Assembly: GCA_963277665.1 (NCBI GenBank)
Contig: OY728122.1
Location: 2,124,884,024-2,124,948,023 of the forward strand
DNA length: 64,000 nucleotides
DNA from: Viscum album
Taxonomy: Eukaryota > Streptophyta > Magnoliopsida > Santalales > Viscaceae
Direction of reading: 5' to 3'
The position numbers and the translations under genes are program-made. The notes under the pieces were generated by a model, which saw only the letters and a list, made by a program, of their open reading frames with translations, made no database searches and had not been told where the DNA came from. Shown piece by piece: positions 50,070 through 62,819 of the stretch. Every line of letters begins with the position of its first letter. Positions within the stretch are counted from its first letter, which is position 1.

Positions 50070-50395
50070 CTGGAGAGTTGAAAAGTGGGGTGTCAGACAT
50101 GGCAATCTACACCATTGATATACACGCATAGTTTCTAAATGGGGGGGGGGGTTAGAAATGTTGTTATAAACCTTTGATAGATATATATGTAAGGTTGAAG
50201 ATTAGGATGATATACATAATCATGTACTCCAAAGATATATGCACATAGTTGAGAATTGGGGTGTTGGATATGACATTCTAATCTTATGATGTATATGCAG
50301 GATTTAGAATAGGGTACTAGACATGACGTTCTATGCGTAATCTATACATGAAAGATTGATAATATAGGAGCTATACATGGAGTTATACACCCAAA
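50070..50395. repeat. 54-base minisatellite, 3' LTR of gypsy-C, with a G11 run
   Basis: Second copy of the array at 42540-42835. A homopolymer of eleven G at 50141-50151 replaces AAATGGGGTGG-type sequence of the other copy. Confidence 0.83.
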
Positions 50396-51184
50396 ACAAC
50401 GGCTGTGGAATATTATTCGAGGGGGACATAATAAGGATATTGAATTGAAATGGATAATGAAATCCCATTTGTTTAAAATAATAGTTATTTTATTATGTAT
50501 CATGGTTCATACATGGCATGGGCTAGAGATGGTATTGAGGTACGAGTGTCCTCGAGAACTATATAGTCTATGTTATTAATAAATATTAATAAATTATGTG
50601 ATAAATATTTACTCATGAATTGTAATTGTTTCATTATAAAACTCTATACACTTGGAATTGACTAGATTTGTTTTAGATGTTGTTGGTTGTGGCCTACTAA
50701 GTTGTAATCACACCCTACTCAGGCTGCACAATCAGTACACAAATACACTTTATGTTTTATGGATAAGTCAATAGAAAATTCCTTGAATTAAATTACTGAT
50801 TGGGAATTGAGCTTGGATGAGGTAACTATACATGTTTCAAGACCTTCTTGGGAGTTGTCAGTGTTTTTATTTTTATTTTTCATTTTTAGACACTTGAAAA
50901 GTACATTAACATGACATGTTTTCTAATTTAGCTGAATATTGTATTCTCATGCTTTGATTATCATGAGATATTCGTATTTTTTATGATTATATATTCTTCC
51001 TCTATTATTCATTTATTTCCACTAGTGTATTAATCTGATAAAAGTGGGTATAGTCTCCCCATTATCAGCATATCAGACCCTCAATGCTATTTGACCGCCT
51101 TTGATGTATGGGGTGGTGTGCTTGAGGTCATGTAACTGATCTGATTGGGGAAATGGTATGTGGAACCCATGTTTAGATGTTACA

Positions 51185-51189
51185 ATTTG
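51185..51189. other. Right target-site duplication of gypsy-C (ATTTG)
   Basis: It differs from ATTTA (41076-41080) in the last base. It overlaps the start of the copia-B primer-binding site. Confidence 0.8.
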
Positions 51190-51199
51190 GTAATACAGG
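51187..51199 (+). other. Primer-binding site of copia-B, displaced by gypsy-C
   Basis: TTGGTAATACAGG, close to TTGGTATCAGAGC. It now lies about 10 kb from the LTR it once adjoined. Confidence 0.82.
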
Positions 51200-51276
51200 T
51201 TGTTTCAAAATATTTTTACTCTTATATAGTTTTTTCCGAAGATATTAAATTTTAATTTTATCTAAATTTATATGTT

Positions 51277-52400
51277 TATGGATAATCATAGAGAAGAAGT
51301 AATTTATAATAATTGGAGCCCATATCTTAGTGCCAATAATTACACTCAATGGAAAATTAAAATGAAGATTCATTTAGAAAACATGATATTTGATACCTGT
51401 ACTATCATTGGAGATAAATGTTAAAAACTAAATGCTTCTAAAGCATGGTAGAGAGACACCACCAAGGAAACATTAGTTTATAACTACAAATCCATGAATT
51501 ATTTTTACTATGACATATTAGAGCATTTATTTAATAGAATATCTACCTGTGCTATTGCTTTTGAAATTTTGGAAACATATGCTATTTCTCATGAAAGAAA
51601 TTCTAATGTTAATTAAATACACTTATATACATATTCTTTTTAATATGATATATTGAAGATGAATCTTGATGAATATATTAATAACATGTTTCTCACATGA
51701 AAGGAAATAATCAATATGATTCATTCCCTTGGATGTTCTATTACTGATAGGGATAAAGTCTTGTAAATTTTGATATTTCTACCCCATAAATAGAGAGGAC
51801 CATTTTTGTCCTTGTGAGAGTCTTGAAACATTAGCACACTCCTAGTAAAAGAAAAAATAGGAAATTTTATAATGTATTGAGAATAATTACATGTAATCAA
51901 AGAGGATATATATATGAAGTAAAGAGGAAATCAATATACTTCAAGAAATTAAAATTAATGCTAAATGAGAGGATAAAAAATGATTTTTTTGTGATGAAGA
52001 ATCACCTTCATACAATGATAACGTTATGGCTCATTTATCTGGTCATTTTAAAAAGTTCTACTTGAAAAAATCATTTATAAATGAAACCCAATTACATAAG
52101 AATGTATGAAAACAAATGTAATTGGATAAAATAATGGAGGAAGTATTATTACTCCAATGAAGTAATATGTTATGAGTTTAAGAGGATGAGACCCATCACA
52201 ACAGATTGTGTTAAGATTAAATATAGAAATAAATATGAGGATAAACACGAAAAATATAAAAATTATATGAAGTTCTCTTAGAGTAACTCTAGGGATAGAT
52301 CATGTTACTCCTTTTAAATTAGAAAAAAGAAGGATAAGGCCAATATTTTTTATTTAAAAGACATTTTAGGTATTGAATGTTTTTCCATAATATCCTTTTA
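51277..52400 (+). pseudogene. gag: Copia-B gag remnant
   Basis: It begins near 51284 with NHREEVIYNNWSPYL and NNYTQWKIKMKIHLENM, the copia gag N-terminal block (N-Y-x-x-W-K-x-K-M). Later, MNLDEYINNMF near 51659 and LKSSTxKNHL-type sequence near 52040 match mid-gag positions. The zinc knuckle is not recognisable. About 52400-52960 is decayed gag-to-protease linker in which I see no firm motif. Confidence 0.75.
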
Positions 52401-52979
52401 TTATTATAAATTATTATAAAAAAGAATGTGATGCTATAATTTTTTCCAATGTGGAATTATTTGAATTCTATAACATGTTGGAAGATAAATTCTGTGGATT
52501 GAAAGATAATTATAGTTGTTAAAATAAGAAATATGATATGTCTCTTCTCTTTAAAAATTATCTTACAATTGAAAATGATATGAATTCTTAATTGATAAAG
52601 AAAAATATTGTTTGCTGATTACCTAGTAAAAAATTAAATCCTGGTTTGGAGATATTTACAAATGGATGAAAAAACATTATGAAAATTCTTGGTAAATGTA
52701 ACACTCCTAAATATTCTATATAAATTTATTACCATCCTGGGAAGAGGAAAATAAATAAGAATAATTTTATCTAAAGTCCCAATTCTTCCAGTTATTATAA
52801 TTTTTCGTATTCTATTGGACCAAATAATGTGTTTATTTTTTAAGGTGTCATATCCACTTTCTGGTAGAAAATAAAAATTATGGATTCATAAAGAAATTAT
52901 TACTATCATTTCTTGACCCAAAAAAATATGGGCACCAAAATAATATTTTAAATCTCTTTTTAGGTAACCGAATTTAAAA

Positions 52980-54260
52980 ATTACTATAAGAAATTATAGT
53001 ATTTAGATAGTGGTTTTTCATGATATTTGACTAAGGACTACTCAATTTTCCAAAACCTAATCAAGGTGGATGGTGGACATGTATCTTTTAGTGAAAATTC
53101 TATTGGAAAATTTTTTGGACTCATCCAAAATAGAATCTCTAATACAGTTTTAGTTTCAAAATTATTATCGGTTAATGGATTAAAATATAATCTTCTAAAA
53201 TTTTCTAAATAGTGTGATGATGGGTTTTAAGCTATGTTTTAATAAAATTCATGTAATGTTTTTTATTCCAATTTTTTTTCATGAAATGAGAAATAAAATT
53301 GTTTATGCTATAGATTTAAATTCATTATTTTCATAAAATGTCTACTCTTTAAGTGAATTTCACATAGAATCTTGAATTTGACATAAAATAATTGCAAATT
53401 AAATAATTAAATCTCATAAATAGCTAATTTTGAATGGTTTAATCATGGATCTACCCAAACTAAAATTTACAATGAGAACAGTTTTCAATATCTTTCAAAA
53501 GGGAAGGAAATATAAAATATTTTTCAAAACAAATAAATAAGTATGAACCTGTAAAACATTTGAGTTTGTTAACATGGATTTATTTGGACCTCATAGAGTT
53601 TTTAATTTATAATGAAATAATTATTATTATTTTATAGTGGATGATTATTCAATATTTATGTGGGTATTTTTCCTTTCTCATAAAATGATGCTCTTTCCCA
53701 TTTTTTTAAATATGCTAGAACTATAGAAAATATTACTGGACATAGAATTAATAACTTATAATGTGATCATGGAAATGAGTTATAGAATGAAGAGTTATAA
53801 TTTTTGTGGTACAACATGGCTATAGTCACAAAAGAATTACTCTTGAGACCCAAATGATGAAAGGTGTAGTAGAGCAAAGAAATAGAACAATTCATGAAAT
53901 TACCTGGACAATTTCAAATATGTATGATTTAATCTTTATTATTAGGTATAATATATGAACAAAAAAATTGCAATATAATTTAGATAATTAGTTTTAGAAA
54001 TATTTTAAATAAGACTTCTTATGAATTATGTAATTTTAGAAAACCAACGATTAATTACTTTTGAGTTTTTTTATAAACTCTTGATACTGAACACAAAGAA
54101 GAATCTTGTTAATTTTTCATCCAAAAGTGATGAATGAATTTTCATTGGATATTCTAAAACTAGTTATTCATATATGGTATTCAACAAAAGGACTAGGATT
54201 ATGGAAGGATCTTTAGATTTAAATTTTGATAAAAAAATCCACCTAAGCCCAAGACCCTTT
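52980..54260 (+). pseudogene. pol: Copia-B protease and integrase remnant
   Basis: The stretch 53027-53212 reads MTKDYSIF, KVDGGHVSFSENSIGKFFG and VNGLKYNLLKFSK. This is the protease segment after the active site (H-M-T-G-D, G-G-x-V-x-F-G-D-N, G-L-K-H-N-L-L-S). Integrase: EFVNMDLFGPHRVFNL (near 53565) carries the first catalytic Asp. YYYFIVDDYSIFMWVFFLSH follows, then CDHGNEL (near 53762) with the second Asp, then KGVVEQRNRTIHEI (near 53860) with the Glu. Frames change several times between these blocks. Confidence 0.85.
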
Positions 54261-54779
54261 AAAAAATATGAAGGATGATGTTTACAATATGGACATTAAT
54301 GGTAAACCTAGTAAAAATTCTACCGGATATCTTATAAAGTGATCCCTTGGTTATGAAGAAAAATAAGGAACCAAACCTATAGATGGAAATGAGGTGTCAA
54401 ACACTTCTATTCCTAGAGATATTAGGAATCATAGATATCATTTCATAGATGCAATTATAGAATACCTAGATAATAGAACATAGAAGAGATATTCTCTTAT
54501 AAACGAAACTGAAAAATAATATTTCTTGTTATATATTGAACTTAAGATAATCAAGGAAGAATTTAATTATGAATTTAGTATAATGAAAATGTAATAAGAA
54601 ATAAGTTAGTTCTAAAGAAATAGACTCTAGTTACTAGTAAAAAGACCCAATGACAATCTAACTATTGGAAATAAATTGGTCTTTAGAAACCAGGATGATG
54701 AGTTAGGAACAATAGTTTTTAAAAAATACTAATCACACAAGGATACAGTTAAGAAGTAGTTAATGAATATTAGGAAACA

Positions 54780-55990
54780 ATTTCTTGGGTATCTATATTT
54801 GAATCCACTAGGATATGTTTTTCCTTTGCACCATATTTTAATTTCAAACTATATCAAATGGAAGACAGTAGTGCATTCTTAAATGTTTATATTATTGAGT
54901 ATGTTTTTGTTGAAAAGCCTCCATAATTTCAAAACCCATAAATTCAAAATCACGTTCTAAATTAAAAAAGTATTTATATCATTTAAAATAAGATCCTAGA
55001 GCTTAGTATGATAGGCTGAATTAATTTTTTTAATTCTAATGGATTTACAAAAGGAATAACTAAATCCTACTTTATTTATGAAAATAATTTAAAAATATAT
55101 TTTATAAGTAAAAATCTTTGTTCATCATATTATTTATGGATCATCAAGAAATTATTTGTGTACCAAATTTTCAAAAATTATGAAAATTGATATTGAAATG
55201 ATTTTAATGGGTGAACCTAAATTCATTATTTTTTTTTCAAATTTTCAAAATAAATATTTAATTACTTTAAATTGATGAAATTTCACTGAATACCTTAATG
55301 TTGAATTGATAGAAGTAAAGGTAGTGATACTACCATGAGTACTAGGTTCAGTTTTGGTCCTAATGATATCAGGAAAACTTTTGATCAAACCATTTAAAGA
55401 GATATGATTAGAGGTTTACTATACATAACCGCCAGTCAACATGATATAATATATATTGTGAGTATGTGTTCTTGTATTAGAGAAAACACAATAGAGTAAA
55501 ATTTTTTCCCTATCAAAATAGTTTTCCAATACATAAAAAATACAACCAATATAAGAAGATTCTATTCTAAAGGAAAACATTTGATTTAGTTAGTAATTTA
55601 GATGATAATTTTTATGGTTGTATGTTTGAAAGAAAAATAACCTCTAGAACATGTTGCTTTTTTAGAAAGTCACTAAATTCATAGTGTTGTAAAAAATATA
55701 ACTATACACCATTATCTATTTCTGAAGCTAAGTACTATAGCTAGAGACAGGTTTTATGAATATATTATGTAGACAATGCATACTTTACATGACTATGGAT
55801 ATCACTATTGACATTTCCTAATAAATTGTGATGATACATGTTCTATTAAAATTTCTAGGAACTCGGTTCCTCATTCAATAACATAAAACATTAATATAAG
55901 ACTTCATTTTTTGAGATATCAATTTCAAAATGACGATATAACTCTTGAGTTCATATTCATTGAACATTATCTTTTATAAATATTCAAAAA
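54780..55990 (+). pseudogene. pol: Copia-B reverse transcriptase and RNase H remnant
   Basis: The early RT blocks (54260-54950) are nearly unreadable. KIFVHHIIYGSS near 55109 stands where Y-V-D-D-I-I-F-G-S should be, so both catalytic Asp are now His. KFSKIMKIDIEMILMGEPKF follows directly (55165-55230). IRGLLYITASQHDIIY near 55406 is the usual G-S-L-L-Y-L-T-A-S-R-P-D-I block. RNase H has FLKLSTIA-type sequence near 55712 in place of the A-L-S-T-A-E-A-E-Y motif. The end near 55990 is approximate. Confidence 0.8.
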
Positions 55991-56489
55991 TCATTTGAAT
56001 CTTGAGATATTATGTTTATTAGAAATGAAATTGGAATGAAATGTTTTTTAAACCTTTTATTATTTGATTTATTTTTGTTCCAATAGACCAAAATAAGAAG
56101 AATGGATCTACCATTAGAGATCTATTTTTGATGATATTCCATTGGTGATCTACCATTTTTATAGACCATAAGGATTGAATATTATCAGTTTGACTGTGGT
56201 AATTTACCATTTCATACCATAATTTTTAAGCTATCTTCTAGACGAAGTTGTCACATAGGACCTTTCAGATTCTACTGTTGCAGCCTTCCATTAATTTTTT
56301 ACATTAAGTTTATTTATTATTGGGTTTATTTAAATTTTTTTTATTTTTTTATCTTTATTTTTAAATATTTGAATCCCTAAATTATAAAATTTGTTTAAAA
56401 ATTTGAATCTAATAATTATATCTCTATGTCCTACTTTGAACTTCCTCATATCATTTCTTTATCAAACCTTGACATTTATTCTACATAAA

Positions 56490-58970
56490 CCCTTATCTCT
56501 TAGAATGGTATGAGAATGGTGGGAGTAAAGCTTCCCATTGTGTCCTATGCTTTTGAATTTTTACCTTTGAAGAAAGCTAGAGGCCAATTTAGTTGTTTTA
56601 TTGAAGAACATAAGAACCCTCAACTGACATCTCATGTTGTTTTCCCTACGGAAAAGGTAGATTATACCTAGATTGTTTTTACAAGATTATTTATGTTGAC
56701 TATGATATAAGAATAGGGATGAGATTAATGGTTCTTCTTGAGTGATATACCATTCTACCCTTGGTTGGTTCATGAATTTTATCAATTTTCAATATATGGG
56801 TATAATGAAGAGAATAATTTAATTAATTCTGTGATTAATGGAAACGAGCTCAATTTTTATTTGAAGAAGTGGAAAATATGTTTATAAATTACTCACAAAG
56901 GTGTTTCTGATGACTATAACTTCTTTATCCAAATTACATAATATAAATTTATATTTGATGATGTTTTACTAGAGTTTACTGAGAATACTATTGTGATAAA
57001 TCCAATAACAGTAGAGCTTAATGGCGAGTGTAGGTTTCTGTTCAAGTTCATCTAGAACAGGATTTGTTCTTGTAAGGGAAACTTTAGCATTATGAGGTTT
57101 CAAGTTGTATTTTTATTTTTTCTTATGAATATTGGAGATAAGATAAATATGTTATATATTTGAGGATCCATATGATGCTGTTGAGTAAGCCATATTCTAG
57201 GTCAAAATATTTAGCCTAACCCATTTTGATTTTCGTTTTTTAATAATCAATAGTCTTAGTACATGAAGGTGATGTAAAAGAAACCAAATGTGGTGGATCC
57301 AGCTTGATTTAGGTATCTTTCAAGATAATTTAGGTTAATTGGAACCCTTGGTTGATGAAATGGATAGTATTCCAGGAAAATATATAAAAGAAGTTTAACA
57401 CAATGTTGTTTCCCACCAGATCTAGAGACATGGATGATCCTGGATTAGATCTATAAGTGGTTTTAATGTATTACTATGATGGGAAAGTTGATAAATAAGA
57501 GGAATAACAATTAGAATAAAAATATAAGGATGACAGTTTAGTGTTTGATTCTATTAAAGATAGTAGTGACCCTGATGTGGATAAGATATTTGTTTGATCC
57601 TTAGGATTATCTAGTCCTCCTATTTCTCTTCCTACCAGAGAGTTTTTTCTTTGGGAAGATTATGAGTCAGATGACACAGATGCCTCTATTGTAAATTAAG
57701 TTTCTTGATCATTTTTTGTGACACTTGAGGATGTGGTGCTTATTTCAGGAGACTCAGAACATGATGATGAGGGAGGCAATGATAATGAGAAATCACACAC
57801 TTATCAGACTATTACTGAGTCTTGTAGATCTTCTAGTGGTGAGTGGTTGGGTGTATCAACTTCTATTTCCTCCTTTTATCCTCTAGTGATAGAGGTGATC
57901 TAAATTGTTAAGATTTATGAATCTATACTAATCCATTTTAGACAGATAGATATGAGGATACAAAACCTACAAAGGGGGATAAATTCAAAATATCTTCCAA
58001 TCATGGTTTTTATTTTTAAGAGTAATAGTATGTTGATGGTTATGAGGATTAGGGAAGTACACTGGTTCATGGTTGACTGACCATTTCTATTCATGAGAGA
58101 TATCCCGTGGGATCATTTCTAGATTGTACAGATGCATAAGTGATATTGGAAGCTTCTGCATCTGAGGTACCTAATATAGAGACTACACATGAGGATATTA
58201 TTTTACTTGAACGAGAGACGAATCATCCTCATCTTACACCTCCTCCTTATTCTATGAATGTTATTAATGATGAATTAGATTCCTTTAAATAATATCTATT
58301 TCTAGACCTTGGTGGTATGCTTAGGTCTTATTTGGTTTAAGAGACTACGCCCAGTGAAGATAAAACATGGTTCATAGTCACTTTTCTACTTCTGGAGATT
58401 TGTCTTCTAGAGCTACAAAGACTCCTCCTATTTCTCATAGTTCTATGGATTCCAAACTCATATATTTTATAGTTATAGAGGAGCTTCATGATATGGTGAA
58501 TGGACTTTCATCTTCTCACACATATAAGATTCACCAGATCAAGACTGATCATATTTCCATGTTTTTAAGGGAATGTTTAAATAGCGGTCGAGTCATCACT
58601 GAGTTTTTGGAGTTGATGGAACCCTTTTTTGTACACCACAAGGATAGTGTAGATTGCTCCAACATTATACCTTCCTTCCATTCCTCTCACTAGATCAATT
58701 TTTGTGCCCATTTCAACCCCTTTACAGACTACATGTATTATAGTTAAACTATTTGGATTTACTTATGTTAAGGTTGTGAGGTATATTTGGATTATATATC
58801 TTCCATTTTCTTTGTACCTCCTGCACCTCCCCCTCCCGCACCTCAAGTTGTTGTAAATGGGAAGGATATTATGTATCCTACTTCATGTCCAGCTGTAGAG
58901 GATTCATCAGGTTCTGATTAGATTTTTGTAGGGATTTTGGTTTTGGATTATAATTCCTTTTTCTAATCCA
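56490..58970 (+). pseudogene. Copia-B third ORF (env-like region)
   Basis: Between RNase H and the 3' LTR lies about 2.5 kb with readable segments: LPLKKARGQFSCFIEEHKNP (near 56560), NGNELNFYLKKWKICL (near 56840), FTENTIVINPITVELNGECR (near 56970), the open stretches 57718-57903 (acidic, Ser/Glu-rich) and 58367-58693, and a Pro-rich tail FVPPAPPPPAPQ near 58815 just before the end. The position and the order of globular N-terminus, charged middle and Pro-rich tail parallel copia-1 5806-7937 and the env-like ORF of SIRE-type elements. I see no clear transmembrane segment. Homology between the two third ORFs is suspected from layout, not shown. Confidence 0.6.
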
Positions 58971-59246
58971 TTTTGACAATATTAACATTGATGAAACTCT
59001 TACTTATTTTCAACTATATATATATATATATTTAATATTATATTTTTTATAATCATAAATCTGGGAGTATAATACTAAATTTTAAATAATTTCAAATGCA
59101 ATTAATGTATAATAAAATCACATTTGAAATGGGAAAGTTAAAAATAATATATTTATTTTATTCATCTGATATTCATTTGTTATAGTCTTCCAAATAAGGT
59201 TATGGTTATGAATTCCATCAATTTTTAGCATAAAAAATTGGTATAA
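58971..59246 (+). other. Copia-B 3' untranslated region and decayed polypurine tract
   Basis: It contains a (TA)9 run at 59014-59031. AAAAAATTGGTATAA directly before the LTR start has the spacing of a SIRE polypurine tract (A-run, purine run, then TGTTG) with several G-to-T or A changes. Confidence 0.6.
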
Positions 59247-61083
59247 TGTTGACCACTTTGTTATTTTAATTATAAAAAATTAAGCTTTTAATGATTCTAA
59301 TTAATTCAATGATTTATTATAGTGTTCTATTATATGAAAAAATTGTTAAATTTATAAAAGTGATTTTCTAATGATTTTTATAACAATATACCATAATTTA
59401 TGTCATTCTACCACTCCACGATTCTGTTAGTTCATGTTGCTACAGTTAGTTCAATCAAATGACTACGATGAGCGACTTCCATGTTGTGCTACAACTAAGT
59501 GGAGCTACTTCCACTTCTAGATTGATACTACCATCATAACATCTATCTTATTATTAGTTACACAAATATACCACTAACTAATCCTAAAATCACACAATAC
59601 TTCCACCATAGTAAGATAATATTCGACTGATCGGCTACAAATCTGTTACCCTGATTATTAGATGATTCTACCGTCAAATGTTCCTAAAACCAACAGACAA
59701 TATCATCGCTCTATGATATATTTTGTTTAGTGGTTCTACCACTAGAAAGAAGGTACCATTTAAAAGTGATATGATTTGATAGCTCTACTTCCGATGAAGA
59801 GATATCACTAAAATTATTTACCACCAGTAAATCTACCACCAGGGTCCTACCACAGCTTTCTAGAATTGATTTTAAAATTTATTCTCTAATGGATAGTTTA
59901 ATAATTTAATACTAGAAAAACCAAATGGTTTTAAGAATTATTATTCTTAAAAATACATGGATGCATTAAATAAAATGTCAATATTTTCTAGATATATTTA
60001 TCAGTATGATTATTTGGTTCGTTCTTTTTAGTCTACAATGGATAATTAGACATGGAGTTCTATAAATTTAGTATATACTTGTGCATTACAAATAGACATG
60101 ACAAAGAGTCACATGATTAATCAATGAATTAATGACACCGAAATACTGAATCAAAAGGAATAATATATACATGTGTGATAGGAAGAACCTGGATATTTTT
60201 AGAGACTAATAACATAAGGATTTTAAATACTTCCACGACCCCCTATTTTACTGCATTTTCTATGAAACAAGTTTAATCTTATTCCAAAGATGAATCCAAG
60301 GAGTCTAGAACAACTAAATATATTTATATTGAGTAGAAATTCATTACATTACCTCTAAATTATTTCTTTATCTATTTATTCTTTACATTCCATATGGTTT
60401 GTTGTTCACTCTATTTATTTTTAAGACGTATTTTCCTACAAAAAAATTGAAAGTTTCTTACACACGTTATCTATTAACTTCATCTGTATTCCCATGAAAA
60501 AATATAGATGTAGTTGTGTTTGACTTCTGATTTTTTTTTCCATATATAACCGTGTATGAGTATTTGAGTCTAGATAGACTTGAAAGCACTTGTTTGTAAA
60601 ACCTAATCCAGGTTGTGGATCATTTTATTTTATTATAAACTTCTTGATAGTAGATGATTTCTATGTAGAGGGGATTATGTATCATCTTGTGATTGAACCC
60701 CTTTATAAATTTCATTATGAAAAATTTTTTTAACTGATTTACTCTTTTTTTTTCTTTTTTTTATTTTTTTTTAAAGAACTTTTTTCAATGTTCAAAACTA
60801 CTAATTTTTTTCTATTATTGTTATCTTAAATAAATATTTTATAGAAAATATTTTATATTGGTGGATTATTTTCAAAAGATTTAGTATTTGAAATTTTTTT
60901 AACTAAGTACTGATTGGTATTTTGAGAATATTTTAAAAAGGTGAAATCATATATTTTTACTATTTTCTGTTAGCTGGGAGGTTTTAGTAAAGTTCCATAT
61001 TTATGATTTTAAAATATTTTTAAATAGAAATTTAATTAGAATCTATATTGAAACCCCTCTTGAGTTGTCCACTCTGACAAATA
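59247..61083 (+). repeat. 3' LTR of copia-B
   Basis: It starts TGTTGACC and ends GACAAATA. It carries the same TACCAC-rich third (59405-59860) and the TTAAGAATTATTATTCTTAA landmark. It lacks genes. Confidence 0.9.
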
Positions 61084-61088
61084 ATGAA
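61084..61088. other. Right target-site duplication of copia-B (ATGAA)
   Basis: One base differs from ATGGA at 39230-39234. Gypsy-A integrase continues directly. Confidence 0.75.
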
Positions 61089-62262
61089 TATGGAGTTTAT
61101 GGAGTATGTATCTTAGTGCTTGGTATGTTATCAAGACTATGATGAGAGACATATGTCTAATTGGATGTTACAACCACTACCCAAAAAAAATTGAAATAGG
61201 AAAACATCACCATTGATTTTTTTGTCAGACCCCCCAAAAAATATAAAGGTTATAATTATTATTGGGATTTAGTTGATTTCCTTAAAATGTCAGTGTTCCT
61301 CCATTATATTAGATAAAATTTATACATTGATCATATTTCAAGAATATACATTATAGAAGTGATATGTTTACTCGGGTTCCACATTCTATTATATCTGATT
61401 GGGATATAAGGTTTCCATTGGTGTTCTATAGAAGTCTTTAGCATGATCTAGATACATATTTTTGTTTTATTCAATTACAACCCCTATAAATATGTCCAGT
61501 CTTAGAAGACCACTATTACCCTAGAGTATATGATGATAGGTTGTTCTCTATATTTAAATGTTGGTTGGGATCAACACCATCCTACACTTGAGTTTTCTTA
61601 GAAAAATAGCTTTCACTAGAAAATTCATATGGATCATCTGATGCCCTATGTATATACAGAATTATAGAACTCTGATATAATATAATGAAGTTTAAGAAAG
61701 AAATATATTAGTACCTAATATATACGAGGATGTGACATAGATGGTTAGGGGTATTAAACAACATGTTAATGTTTCTCAGAGTTGATAGAAAAATTATGCT
61801 ATCAATCATTAGTGAGATATAGAATTCGACGTTGGTGGAAAAGTTTTCCAATGAATTTATTCATAAAAGAAGGTTAGGAGAATCAGAAATAAGTGAAATC
61901 TATATTCTAAGTATATTAATATCTTTGAAATTATTTAATGAGAAGAGACTATATCTTATCACCTATCACTCCCACTAAACCTCTCTCTTTTTCTTGATAT
62001 ATTCCATATATCTATACTAGGGGAGGACATAATTGATCATTCACATGAAGTGAACATATAATTTGAAACACTGTATAATTATATATTTTTTTAAGAACAT
62101 CAATTTGAAATATTATATTTTAGAGATAAAGAACTTTGGATGAAGTCTAATCACCTGATTAAATTTCTTTGAAGGAATCAGAAATATGAGGAAGCCACAT
62201 TGGAATAGAACGTTGTGTTGAAGAATAAATACCCTAAATTATTTGAACTAGAGTGATATAAT
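61089..62262 (+). pseudogene. pol: Gypsy-A integrase C-terminal part and chromodomain tail
   Basis: It resumes with EYVS-stop-CLVC, supplying the C-x2-C of the zinc-binding domain begun at 39175, then WMLQPLPKK (near 61165). Core: FVRPPKKYKGYNYYWDLVDF (near 61225) and the S-D-W-D-type block near 61395. The C-terminal part has DIEFDVGGKVF (near 61820), YHLSLPLNLSL and DIFHISIL (61960-62020). RNQKYEEATLE near 62173 and NKYPKLFEL near 62227 form the chromodomain-type end. Frames change a few times, and the third catalytic Glu region near 61530 is unclear. Confidence 0.88.
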
Positions 62263-62819
62263 TTTGATGGGTATATTTAATTTAAGGATGTTATAATTTT
62301 ACTCCCCAATATTTTATATTTATTTACTCTAAAATATAACTCGTTGCATTTTATAGCTTTCCTTATACACAACCCGGTGTCTTTATGAATCATGATATCA
62401 TAAACTATTATAACCTAGATATTAAATTGGATAGTATGAATAGAAATAACCACTTTATGTAAAATTATTTAATGTTTTTTATTAAGGAATTTTTATTGCT
62501 TAATTCATAATAAAAAAGTACTCACTTTTCTGTAAAGTAAAACTATACTTCAAATATATGTTCCCTCAGAACTGTTTTTATCACATTTTTTTCATGTGGA
62601 ATATTTAATTAATTTATGAAAATATAATAACATTTATTTTTAGGAAATCAATTTCATTTTCATCATGAATTAAATATTAACTCGATGTATTTTTTTAGTA
62701 CTTTACTAAAAATATTTTTTTTCATTAAATAGTGGAAAAATAGATTTTTGTAAAAATTATAATTTATTAACCAATAAAAGTACCAATATTTTATTAACAT
62801 ATTATTAAAATAAACTAAG
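62263..62819. other. Gypsy-A 3' untranslated region
   Basis: About 550 A/T-rich bases between the chromodomain tail and the LTR. No clear polypurine tract or gene is visible. TGTTATAATTTTACTCC at 62289 resembles the start of the gypsy-D LTR, but the LTR pairing for A does not support a boundary there. Confidence 0.5.

Larger units (their letters stand above)
41081..51184 (+). mobile_element. Gypsy-C: chromodomain Ty3/gypsy element (Tekay/Del-like) nested in copia-B
   Basis: The LTRs at 41081-43617 (2537 b) and 48694-51184 (2491 b) start TATAAGATC/TGTAGGATA and end TTTCA/TTACA. They share TTTGAATTTGGGTATAAAT near the start, the AATTAATT array, a 54-base minisatellite and GTATGTGGAACC near the end. 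The internal region holds gag, protease, RT, RNase H, integrase and a chromodomain tail. It lies exactly between the copia-B LTR end and the copia-B primer-binding site. It is the best preserved element here, but every ORF still has stops. Confidence 0.93.
48694..51184 (+). repeat. 3' LTR of gypsy-C
   Basis: It begins TGTAGGATACC and ends GATGTTACA, so both canonical TG and CA ends are kept. It contains the same block order as the 5' copy. Confidence 0.9.
39235..61083 (+). mobile_element. Copia-B: SIRE/Maximus-like Ty1/copia element, interrupted by gypsy-C
   Basis: The LTRs at 39235-41076 (1842 b) and 59247-61083 (1837 b) start TGATGA/TGTTGA. The first 65 bases align without a gap at about two-thirds identity. 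They end CCAACA/CAAATA. The internal order is gag, protease, integrase, RT, RNase H, then an env-like region. The element splits the zinc-binding domain of the gypsy-A integrase. Removing it and one target copy restores the gypsy-A frame across the site. Confidence 0.93.

Noticed and set aside
62289..62330. Candidate start of the gypsy-A 3' LTR (TGTTATAATTTTACTCC)
   Set aside because: Distances to shared landmarks put the LTR start near 62820, in step with 32935. The 62289 start has no counterpart in the 5' LTR.
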